DNA of 64,000 nt from Channa striata (lineage: Eukaryota > Chordata > Actinopteri > Anabantiformes > Channidae): positions 7,998,001-8,062,000 of the forward strand of contig CM065182.1 of NCBI GenBank assembly GCA_033026295.1, given 5' to 3'. The stretch's first letter is position 1; the number at the start of each line of letters is the position of its first letter. This document shows, piece after piece, positions 49,301 through 62,000 of this stretch. The translations under genes and the position numbers were made by a program. Below the pieces are notes generated by a model, which ran no database searches, had not been told where the DNA came from, and saw only the letters and a program-made list of their open reading frames with translations.

Positions 49301-52300
49301 ACAGTAACACAATGAAAATGCCAGAATACATTAATCACAGGCAGTGACAGCTGCATCCTGTGACATGCAGGTTTAATTCTGCTAGGTCTTGTCGAAAGCT
49401 GTGTCTTTGGTAATTGTATGTGCTTTTTTTATGACTCATCACAGTCCACTTTACTTAGCCAATGGATTGTACAAGCAGTACAGGATTCATTTATCCTATT
49501 TTTAACTCAAGAGAACTTGTTGCAGTGCTTAGCAACCCAAGTTCTTGGCCTTGATTTCCACCTGTACGTGATGACTTATGTTTGAGAGCTGCCTGTTTTG
49601 TCAGAGAATCTGCATGTGTGTTAGAAATCTGACTCACAGTTCTTCAGCAATACTTTGTCATTTTAGGATGCTTGTTTGTCATCGTGACATGATGAATTGA
49701 CGTGGTAAACCTGAATCACAGTGTACAGTTTCAGAGACTCAATTCAGAGTCGCAGAGTAACCCAACTTTTGGGTTAATTGGTGACTATGGGAGAAATCCA
49801 GGGTACCCAGAGGAAACCAACGCGAGTATGGGGAGAACATGCAACTCATTACGTTATGATAATTAATATTATATTCAATTAATTTACTTGAAAACTTTTT
49901 TCTCTCCGTTTGCTCGCACAGTTTGTGAAATAAACTTTTTAGAATAGAAAATGTGATATAAACTAAGGTGCACTTATGTTAACCAGACATGATAGGTTTC
50001 TGCTGGTTCATGTCTTAACGTGCTGACTCGTGCAAACATCTACAGGGGTTCTGGAAGTGCTCTGGTGCGCCACATCTGCGGCTTTGTTGGAGGCTGTTAC
50101 AGTACATCTTTATCTCTTTTCCTCACTGACCAACACACACACCTTAAATCCATGTCATTAAGAAGCTGTAATGGATTGTCTCTGTTGTACCAAGTGAATT
50201 AGATTAGTGCCATTTCCTGTGTAGTTTAAGCACATGACTTTGTGCCGTGTCTATGTGTGTTTGTGTCTCTGTGAGTGTGTTTGCATTTGCATGTGTGTAC
50301 AGTTGTGTATGAGTAGGGGTCAGTGGGAGTGGTAGGTATGTAAGAGAGTGACCGCCAGTGGTCTATATATAGCGCCTCCCTCCTCCCCTTGCCTCTCTCT
50401 TGGGGCAGTGTCGAAATTCCAACCCAGCTCTTCTGGTCTGATCTCCACCAGGAGCAGACTTTACTTAACTGCTACTGACAACTAAAAGACAGCCACAAAA
50501 CCACTCTCAAAGAAGCACTTCACTTCAGTACAACTTTCCAGTGGGCTTCTGGATTCCAAGGTCACGGGAGCTGTTGAGCAGAGAAGTGACGGCAGGCCCG
50601 AGGCGGAGCAGAGGCTCAAGAAGAAACTGATAGCTGGGCTTTAGGCTCATTTAGCTGTCAAACATGGGGCCCTGTGCCACCACTGATCTACCTGAGCCTC
50701 TGGTGGAGCAGCACAGTTCACCCAGCAGAGTTCACTCATGACGGAATAAGTTGGTCATGTCTCCTGCCATTTTGGAAAGACACTTTTGGCACCACCTCTT
50801 CCTCCACGATTGCAACACTTGCAATCACGTCGTGTCCAGTTGTCTTCACTTGGGTACTTTCACTCGGGCTATGGCTCTTCCGGTCTGTGGATTCAGCATC
50901 TCTTCCTGTTTCATTTGGACCGAATTTGGAATGCAGCTGTGATGCAGCTGTCATGAACGTGTTCTTTCTAGCCTCAGGCTCTCTCGCCTCTTTCACTTTA
51001 CCTGACAATCATCTTCCCAAGGATGGTGCTTGGGAAAACCTACTTGGCTAAGACAGACATGACAGTGATGTCTGTAGTTACAGTCATGGAGGAGTAGTTG
51101 GATAAAAAGACAAACTTCATCTTTGCCTATAGTCTCCTCCAAGGAATTATTTTCACTGCATTATCATGGGAGCTATATTTTACTCCTAGTAAACTTTCCC
51201 AGTGTCACATTCCTCCTCCATCCTCCATTATTTCCTCATTCTACCCACTGTGTCTGTGTCTTACTGGCTGCCTGTACCATGGAAGTGCCAACTAAATGGA
51301 GCAGGGCTAGCGTCATCAGCTTCATCAAGGGCCTCGGTAAGAGTGCAAGGTTGTGTGTTCATGTGCGTGCACGTTCACATCAGAGTGTTCAGGTTTCATA
51401 CAAACAGGTTGCTGTGTATGAGGCCCACTCCTGTCTGGGAGTTAGCGTCTGCATACATCTAACCTCTCCAGCGAGGTCAGGTCACATGGTCAGGAAAGGT
51501 CAGGTAGACAAAACTCAGTTGTTTACTCACACATGACCACAGACACACACAGACACACACACACACATCACTTCTTTTCAGCCTATGCACAAAATCAACA
51601 CTGCATATTTGCTTCGGTTACACAAGCCTCCTTTTTTGGCGAATAGTGCAGCCATTGCTAATTGTGTCTCAAAGTATGTTTGTGTTTTAAATGGTAGTGC
51701 TTAGTATGAGCCACAGTCAGTGACAGTAGTTGATGGTGCAACATGTGCACTTTCAATTGTTTTTCTAAGTGACGATCAAGTGACGAGTTTGTTCTATTTT
51801 AATGGTATGTAAATGGAAACCATAGAGATTGTGGAGTCTCATGACAGGAAATGTTCCAACCCTTTATATCTGTCTGTCCATTTGTTGTCTGTCCCTCACT
51901 CACACTCTTTTAGACTACTACCACTCCCTGCAGAACTATCTCCTTCTGTCTGTTTATCATGATGTCTGGGACAATTAGTAGGGCTCCCTCTTCCTAATGA
52001 TGTAATCAGCGGGGAGGAATTCAAACATGGACTGTCCTGCAAGTGTGTCTGTGTCTGTGTTTGTCCATCTGTGTGCCTGCAAAATGTACCCAGTCAAACT
52101 TTGAAACAGACTCAACGTAAATGACTCACGTCTGAGAAGTTCTAACTTAAAAATAAAGAAATAAGATATGGACAGGTTCTGCTTGGTCATCAAACCATGA
52201 TGTCTGGAGGACAGGATAATTGAGACACTGTGTCTCAGCATCTCTTTGTGTCTCTTTGTCTCTCTACAATATAAAAGACAACTGCATTGATTTTTAGATT

Positions 52301-55300
52301 GAGTCTAACTTGCACTTCAAAGGGATATCATCTCCGGCCTATTGAATAAACATCTATAACTTAGCTGAGACATTATAGAAAAATAAATATGCTACTTATG
52401 AATCTAAAACTTGCCTGAGACTCTTCATGTTTAAGTTTCTGTCTGCAGTGGTAGTTGTTTGTGGATCTGTGTGTATATCGCAGAAAGTATGGTGCAAAAT
52501 GGTGCATTTGTTTACTAGATTCAATCTGCCAAAATAAATGCAAATGTAGTCTAAAAATTGCTGTCAGTGGTAATTCATTATATCTATGTCAGCATTATAC
52601 TTCCTGTTTACATACAAATTCCCAAATTATTGTAATTCAATCCCGAAGACTTAACAAACAATATGTTCAGTAATGTTGTTGTTGTTGTTGTTTTTTGCCA
52701 TAGTGTCCATAACAGAAGCAAGTTTCGTGATTCAAGCCTTTGGAGATTTGACTCCATCGAGCCTGAATTAATATGTTAAGGGAATATTGGCGTATGAAGA
52801 GAATAGGAATTTTCCAATGTAGTCTAGATATTGGTGGTAATGGTTGGTAAAGAGGAGGTTGACGATATGGATTGAATAAATGAATGGAAAGCAAGAAGAG
52901 CCAGTAAAGGAACTATTGATGGTGATGCCTGAAGATGTGGATGGAGCAGGGGTCTCATAAGGATAGCGCATGACATGAAAACTGGAGCTTTATGGCATGC
53001 AGGAGTGTCGGCTCAACCTGGTGCTGAAATGACAGCTAACAGCACAGCCAGAAACACATTTCAAATTTCACGTCTGCGACAGAACCCGATTTGCTAGTAG
53101 TAGTTAAATGCCCTCAGGCAGCTGATTGAGTTTAGAAGTGGAGAGGGAGGGAGATTGAGTCAGGAAGTGTTCCAAAACATGTTTTATTATATTTTATTAT
53201 AACAGAGGATGGTAGTCTCAGATTTGTCAGCTAAAATCCGACTCACCTGTGCTGATTTTCTGCAGCGTCTCCAGTGGGACTGAAGCCACCTCTCCCCCCA
53301 GTCAGTGGAACCTCTGGAGAGAGGAAGGGTCCTGTTGTCATGGCGCCTGTTAACGTGGACCCTGAGAGTAAGCCGGGCGAGTTCGTCCTAAAAAGCCTGT
53401 TCGCGAACTTCACCTTGCTCTCTGAACGCAAGATTCGCATCATCATGGCCGAACCAATGGTGAGTGATTCTGCATTGATCTCTCGAGTTGTTTTTCATCC
53501 CGTCTATTACAGGTCTAAATCTAGCTCTACATGTTTTCATCTGCCAGCATACACTTTTCACCCACGCAAACCTGAGACAAACTAAGTAAAACCATGCCTT
53601 TCTTGCCCTTTCTTTATGCGGGTTGACATTAGAAAGACTCTACTGTCCCAAAGTTGAAAGTCCTGTTTTACATATCAATTTGCATTTACTGGCAATATTT
53701 AGTAATACTGATTATTATACTTCCCTTTTCAGAAATTCCTCTCCAACCTCAGATTCAGGATATACTTGTAGAGCAGCTTTAGATAAAAAAAGAAATTTAT
53801 GTAACAAATAAATAAATGTTCTTATATTTAAAAATGCAATTTCTGCTTTGAATACACATTTTTTTCTGCCCACAGTACATCACCACAGTTGATGTGCTGT
53901 AGCTTAACAATTAAGTCTGTTGTTTTACCCTTTCAAATTAAAGTTTGCTTAAGTTATTTGTAGCCACTTTTTTATTTTTTGCTGAAAAAGTAAAATCAAT
54001 ATGTTAAAAAAAACTTTTTACAGCAGTGTGGCATTTGAGCAGTTAAAGGTTTGATTAAAATGGCTTTGGGGCTTGTTATATCAGTTTAGAAAAGTGTTGA
54101 GGTTTAAATATCACCATGTAGACATCTTGACGGTGAGACACAAAGACTGGTTTGTATGTCAGGGTTTGTGTGTGAATGTTGTCCTGTCTAGGTGCTTGTG
54201 TTTCTCCTGACATTCTTTTGTTCCCTTCTTACAGGAAAAGCCACTTAACAAATCTCTGCAGAGAGGAGAGGATCCACAGTTCGACCAGGTACATTCACCT
54301 GGCCAACACACATCATCACCATACTGCCCATTCTTTTCCTCCCCCCAAAACCAAATCTAGTCCTAAACACCAGCAATAACACGTCAGAAACTCTCCTCAT
54401 TAGCAACGAAATCACACTTTGCCAACTCAGCAATTACAACCATATTTTTACTGAATTTCCACAAATTGGACCTCTGAAATAATATATATAATGATTATTG
54501 TGGAATATATGACAGATGAGACTTTGAGTCTCATATCTGTTTATGGGCTTTTGTACTTGCATAATACCCATTTTCTTTTTATTTCTCTTTAGAAAACATA
54601 AAACAAAACAAAAAAATATATTATTATTATAGAACAGGAATCAACTCTCACTGCTTTTCATTTTTTCATCTGTGCAGTTAATCAGCACTATGAGTTCTCT
54701 AGCAGAGTACTGCCTGCCGTCTATCCTGAGGACTCTCTTTGACTGGTATAAGAGGCAGAATGGCTTGGAAGATGAGTCGCACGAATATCGGCCCAGAGCA
54801 AACACCAAGTCAAAAAAGTAAGAGAACACAAAGGCAGATTTTGGACCCTTGGATGGTCATAAAAGATCAACTATTAGAGTGAATGCAACAAATGATGCCT
54901 CTGTTTTTCAACGCATCCCTCCCTGTCTGTCTCTCTCAGCGATGAGCAGCAGAAGGACTACTTATTGGAGCGGCGAGATCTGGCTATAGACTTCATCTTT
55001 TCTCTAGTTCTTATAGAAGTTTTAAAGCAGGTGAGTCTCAGTTTAATTAAACATCCTGCACAATGCTTATTCCCATTAGCAGATAGCAGTTGTCCAGATG
55101 CACTGAAACTGTATCTAAATTAAAATAGAGAGGGTTTTTTTACATATTCTTGATACAGTCAAAAGTTCCAATATCTTTTGGAAATATTGTTTCTGTTAAA
55201 TGTTTAAGTAACAAATATTTTTCCTCATCCAGATCCCCCTCCATCCTCTTTTGGATGGACTCATCCAAGAGGTTATAAACCTGGCCTTCAAGCACTTCAA

Positions 55301-56010
55301 ATACAAGGAAGGGTAATATTATTAATAACTTTTCAGTATCTAACATATTTTAGCAGATGTGTTGAATGAAGCCTGGTTTAGAGTTTCAGGGTCCTGCTTT
55401 CTTCACTGTTTGACAAACTGCAAATTATTCACAAACTGTTTTGTGATGCACATTCACATTCAGTTTGTACTGTACGCTGCACTACAGTTGATGTTGGTTG
55501 TGTTTACCTCGTAGGTATCTGGGACCCAACACAGGCAATATGCACATAGTAGCTGACCTCTATGCTGAAGTAGTAGGAGTTGTAGCTCAGTCCAGGTACA
55601 GTACTGTATACTTACATTAATCATTCATATTAAAGTGTATGTGTTGCGTGTTTGCATGTGGGAACACATTAAATGTTTGTATGTATACAAGTGATTTTGA
55701 ATATCTCAGCTACTGAAGATAAAGTCTGTAACAATCTTTACAAGCTTGTGTTTTATTTTAGTTACGTGGCAAGGCATTTATCACTGAAATTAGTTTAAAT
55801 TTTGATTTATTAATTAGTTTTTACATCTTAGAGTACAATTATTGACATACAGTATTTGCTCTCAGTAAAGCAGAATTTGGAATGCAGGTCATGTTGCAGC
55901 TGTGGGCTGATTAGTCTATCGTTCTCTGACCCCTTTTGCAGTAGAAGCAGCAATTAGAAATTTTGTACCCCTGACTTTAGTGTAAGTGAGGAAAAGAAAG
56001 TGATGACTGC

Positions 56011-56072
<62 letters not shown>

Positions 56073-59000
56073 TGGTAAAAAGATTATGACATACCAGATG
56101 ATAGTCCTCCGTCTGTGTAATGTTGTGTGTGATGAAAGATGAGCGCTGTTCCCATTTTCCAGGAGGTTATTACTGTGATGGAGGAGGTGTGGGTTCACAG
56201 GGCAGCTCACTCACTGCTGCCTCTCTCTGGCTCTCATAAACACTCACACACACACACACACAAACACACACACAGCTTCATCATTACATCATTAAACACA
56301 GTCATCAATCTCATAATGGATCAACGTCCGTACTTTGACATCTACTTTTTCAAATGTAAAGGCTCATGTGTGTAGATTTAGCATTTGATTAAGCTTTCCG
56401 GTTGATTCCTAACACCCTTTCCGGTGTTGTTTATTCGCAGTGCATTACTTACAACCAAGGCCATGGAAAGGTTGACTTCACATATTAGTAACTATCTCAG
56501 CACATACTTTATTCTTGGCATTATCTGTTCTTTTCTAGCTTGGTTTATGGATGACAGTGTTTATGTGTATCCTCGGCACTAAACAGAAGGTTGATGACTG
56601 TTTCACTTACTTGAAGCATGCAAAAGCAGGTCCAACAAAAACACTGACGCCCTAAAAACAAGTGCACGCACACACATACACGCACCCCTCACATGACCCC
56701 TCCAGATGACGTTCTAAATATAGGCCTGTGGAGAGCGGTTGGTAAAACCACACAAAAGACAACTGTCCGTGTGCACATATATTAAAACATGGGATCACAG
56801 GTGATGGAAAAAGCATACAACATAAAAAAAAACTTGCCGCTTTCTGTAGCTGAGACCTGGACGCAAAACTCTATCTGTTTTCATCTGGTCATCATTTATT
56901 TTCTCTGCAGGTTTCCAGCAGTGAGGAAGAAGTTCATCTCTGAGCTGAAAGAGCTGAAACAGAAGGAGCAGAGCCCCTATGTCATCCAGTCCACCATCAG
57001 CCTGATCATGGGACTCAAGTTCTTTCGCATCAAAATGTACCCAGTGGAAGACTTTGAAGCCTCCTTCCAGTTCATGCAGGTAGACTGCACTGCTTAAACT
57101 TATGCCACCTGGTTTTTACATGTCAACATATTGTAAAGGGGCTCTGGTATGAGAATGTCAGGAGCTGACACTCAAGTAATTATTGAATTATTGAAATTAT
57201 GTAAGTGCCTTTTTTTTGCCTTTTGACAGGAGTTACAGTATTAAAAATGTTTCTCATTTCTCTAACATGTAAAAATTTGATCCAGTGACTTTGCATTTAC
57301 TGCAGAATTATGTAAATTAATTAATTAATTTATTGTCTCTCTTTCTGTCTACAGGAGTGTGCACAGTATTTCTTGGAGGTGAAAGATAAAGATATTAAAC
57401 ACTCATTAGCTGGACTTTTGTGGAGATACTCGTACCTGTAGCTGCTGTAAGTGCTTGGCTGACTTTCTGTGGCACACTACATGCTGCTCTATACAGTGCA
57501 CAAAGCTAAACTAAAGCTCATTAATATATAGTGTCTTTTCCAATTGCATACATCAACTGAAGCAGAATAAAATAAAAGCTATTTTGTATGTGAAAATTTA
57601 TATGGACCTCATTTCCACATTATTTGTCATCTTTCAGACTGTGAAAAACGAGGTGAACGTGCCGTGTCTGCGAAACTTCGTAGAGAGTTTGTACGATACC
57701 ACGCTGGACCTATCCTCTAGGAAGAAACACTCTCTGGTAATTTTCTCCCCATATTCTTTTTCATCTCTCTTCATTTCCTTTCCATCACCCGCAATTGGTG
57801 AAAGCACTTACCGTAACTCTCCAGTATGTGGGCTTTTATCTCTTCGTGGGAAGGAGACAGGAGTGCACTGTGCAGCACACAGGCTAGTTTTTGAAGCCGT
57901 GCCAGATGGGCAATATTTGCCCGTAGTAAGGAAGCAGGCAGGATAGTCAGCAAATTAGCTTCAGTACATCTCACTTATTAATATAGGGGTCTCACTTAAA
58001 CAACCATGAACCAGCATAAAACTACTCAGTTTAATTCTCAGGAGTAGTATGAAAATTGCCACTGCATGAAAGTTTCAACCATCGATGTTGAGTAAAGGAC
58101 AACCGTGATTACCACATATGTTTCCTTAGTTACCTGTAAAGTCACTTGTTTGTGTAACTTATGCTTAATTTTCGCAAAACAAGTTCATTTTTATTAAAAA
58201 AAAGTTAATTAAATAACATTTTTACAGTACAGCACAGCAAGGCTCGTGAAAGCATGTAGCTTTCTATTAAATGTTGGCTCAGCTCTCAGTTGGATTCCGC
58301 AACCATTTCATAGACTAATTTGAGAACGAAGTGTGTCATCAAACTGCTGTGCAGCTACCTATGTGCTATTTGTAATATGTGCAAAGGTCCTCTTGCTATG
58401 ACAAAGACTCATATCTTCAGGGCTGCAGACATGTCACTCAGACAGTGTGTGTTCTTCCTTTTAATAAATTCTCGAAATACCCCAATCAATGCATGTGTTC
58501 AAGACTTGACAAACCTCTGTGCACAAATGCTGCGTGTTTTTACACTTTTTTCCTCATATGAAAAAAAGCGCACAGGAATGCACAAAAGTAAATAATAACC
58601 TCCCCTGTCAGAGCAGAATGGACAGGCATGATAGGAATGACATGCATTTGTGTAATTATTATGCTTTAACATTGTGAGTGCCTGAGAAAGAGAAGACACA
58701 GAAGCAGGAGAGGGACAGATAACAAACACTGACTTTGATAAGGGGTGACAGGTAAATGATGCGTTCCTGAAACCGTCTATTCCCAAAAGCATATACAACA
58801 GGGGTGTAACCTGGACTCATTCTGATCATTAGCAAAGAATTTGTACTTACGAGACTGATGTGCATGCAAACGTACATGCACTTTGTCATGCGATTCACGA
58901 AAAATCCACTCAGGTGAATGAAACTCCAGACTAATGGTCCACCTTTAGATCTCCTGAAACCTACTCAGTTTTTCTTGCTTGTTGCTTTTAATTTGATATT

Positions 59001-62000
59001 ATACTGACTTATTTCCAACAAGAAGGTGAATCATGAATTTTCAAAGCCTGAAACAAGCAGAGCATGATTGTGAAAAAATATTTAAATATTGCTTTAATTA
59101 AGAGTTTAAGTGACAAGTGTCTCTTGTGAGGAAGTCTACTTGTCATGCAAATGTCTCCCATCTATCCTCTCCTTCCACACTAGGCTCTGTATCCTCTGGT
59201 GACCTGCTTGCTGTGTGTCAGTCAGAAGCAGTTCTTCCTCAGCCGTTGGCACATTTTCCTCAACAACTGCCTCTCAAACCTTAAGGTCAGCCTTTCTGTT
59301 TATATCTTTGCATATCTAATAATTACTGCACAGGCAGTGGTGTGCTCCCTCAAAAACAAAACAATGCAATCTGTGTAAATGTTGTAAATGTTGAAAAAGC
59401 AATTTCTTATGTGTCTGTAATGATGTGAATGCCTTTCTCAGGCTATTGTCACGTGCATTAGAAACTGCATGACACTTTTGAGTGTGTTAAATACAGTTTC
59501 TGTCTGCACATATGTAAATGCAGAACAAAGACCCCAAGATGGCACGCGTGGCTTTAGAATCACTGTATCGCCTGCTGTGGGTCTACATGATCCGAATAAA
59601 GTGTGAGAGCAACACTGGAACACAGAGGTAACAACCACATGTAGTTATTTCTCCATAAAAAAATTTAATACTTTGGAACTTGTAAAGTTTGTAGCATCAT
59701 ATCATTGATAATATATATTGTTTCATTGATATAATTGCTGTGATCAAATGCTACCTCCAAAAAAAGTCTGAAGTTTAAAATTATGCTTCTTTTTTAAAAT
59801 TGATATTATTTGTGTTAACATTAAAAAGCAAAGTATGCCATGATTTTACTTAACAACTCCCTCTTCTCTCTCATGTCTCTTTCTTCTTCCCTCAGTCGTC
59901 TGACATCCATCACCTCCACCCTGTTCCCTAAAGGCAGTCGCAGTGTTGTGCCCAGAGACATGCCCCTTAATATTTTTGTCAAGATCATCCAGTTTATTGC
60001 TCAGGTGTGTTCATGTGCGCAACCTTGCAGGATGTTTTGTGACATAATAAATAGAGTCGGGTTCCTTGTGTGTTGCATAAAGACAAAAGGATATAACCTA
60101 ACACTTGTTAAAATCTAGGATTATAACGAATGTAGGCCATCAGATATTTTTTGATGAGAATCCATTATCTAAATTTAATACATTTCATCTAATATGAGGC
60201 TAAGGTTTTGAAACTCACTCTAATTTCCTTCATGCCTTCATGGCACTTTACAGATTGATGGGACCTGTTGTCAACAAACAGCATATATCTGCATTTAGCA
60301 GCGAGTGAGTTAAAACCCAGTGTTTGCTTTCATGACTTAAAATAAATAAGACTCTACGTTTATTATGTTTTTCAGTTATGTGATACAAAACGCTGCAGTG
60401 GTGACACAAGTTTTACCTGCTACCTGTCACTTCCTTAAAGCTTAAAGTTCTGTGATTTTGTTCACTATTCAGGAGAGACTGGATTTTGCCATGAAGGAGA
60501 TCATATTTGACCTGCTGAGCGTTGGGAAACCTGCCAAAGCCTTCAGTCTCAACCCGGAGGTAAATAAAGAAACCAGACAGATATGCAGTCATCTGCACAC
60601 AATTGCACACACATCAACAGCTCTTCCCCCCCTGGCTATGATGTCAGGATGAGCATTCCATTTTTTTTTTTTTAGTCAGCCAGAGAAAGCAGAAGGAAAA
60701 CAAACCAAATAAATCACTGCAGCTCCACTGGGATCCACTCATGTCACACATAAAAGTCTGTTTGTAGATCTTGGTGAATAATATAGAAGAATATGATGAT
60801 GTGAAGTCTCATCATTTTTCTCAAGTGTTGACACTGGTGTTATTGTTAGTTGGGCCTGAAACCTACGTGTTTGAAGATAAAAGCAATTTGGGGGGGTAGC
60901 GATAAACTTAGCGAGCTAACCAGACGTCCAAATCCCACTCCTCGTTGCTGCTTGAGTCTAGCAGCTCTAACCTACACAACTACACAACTGTCTGTGGTCT
61001 GATTGCATTGTTGCTATTGTAGGCGTTAGGTTTTAAATTTTTTTTGTTGTTGTTGTTGTTTTATTTCTTCCAAATGAACATTTGTGCACTATAGAAACGA
61101 TCCTGTTGTTTAATTTGTAAGCTTTCCCTGGTTATATGTGTGTGCTTAATTCTTGCCTCAAATGTTTCTTTGCTCTTCGTAAAGAGACTCCGTTTTACAG
61201 TATGTAGTAAGTAGATGCTGTGGTTCGTGTGTCTTCCAGCGAATGAACATAGGTCTGCGGGCATTCTTGGTGATAGCAGATGCTCTACAACAGAAGGATG
61301 GAGAGCCTCCAATGCCCAACACTGGAGCCACTCTTCCCTCTGGTAACTCCCTGAAGAAGAAGAAAACCTATCTCAGCAAGACGCTTACAGAGGAAGAAGC
61401 CAAACTAATAGGTCTGTGTGTGAAAGCCTTCAAACTAGTGCTTTTTCGTGTTGACATTAACTCAACATGTAGTCTTTAACATGTGTGGCCTCTTTATGTC
61501 CCCCCCCAGGCATGTCTCTGTACTACTCCCAGGTGCGAAAGGCTCTGGACAACATCCTTCGACACTTAGACAAGGAGGTGGGACGATGCATGATGCTCAC
61601 CAACGTCCAGATGCTCAACAAAGAACCAGAGGACATGATTACGTATGTAACAAAGTGCTGCGAGTAAACTGTTTTTAAAGTCCCATAGTGCAGATGGTAA
61701 TTCTTTTTAATCAAAAATGAAAACCTATTGAAAGGTTTGCAAATAAACACTGGCAACTCTTTTTGGAAATAATTCAAAATTTTTACTGGCTGAGATTTTT
61801 GGGACCATGCCTGAAATAAGACACATTTCTTATTAATATGATTGGACTTAATTAACAACCCTTTCCTCTTTCGACAGTGGCGAAAGGAAGCCTAAAATCG
61901 ACCTGTTCAGAACATGTGTGGCTGCAATTCCTCGTATCCTTCCCGATGGCATGTCCAAACCGGAGCTCATTGACCTGCTCTCACGGTGAGTGACAGAAAG

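Noticed and set aside
50674..51051. 125-codon + strand open frame
   Set aside because: It has no early ATG and lies in the probable leader of fry exon C. No recognisable content.
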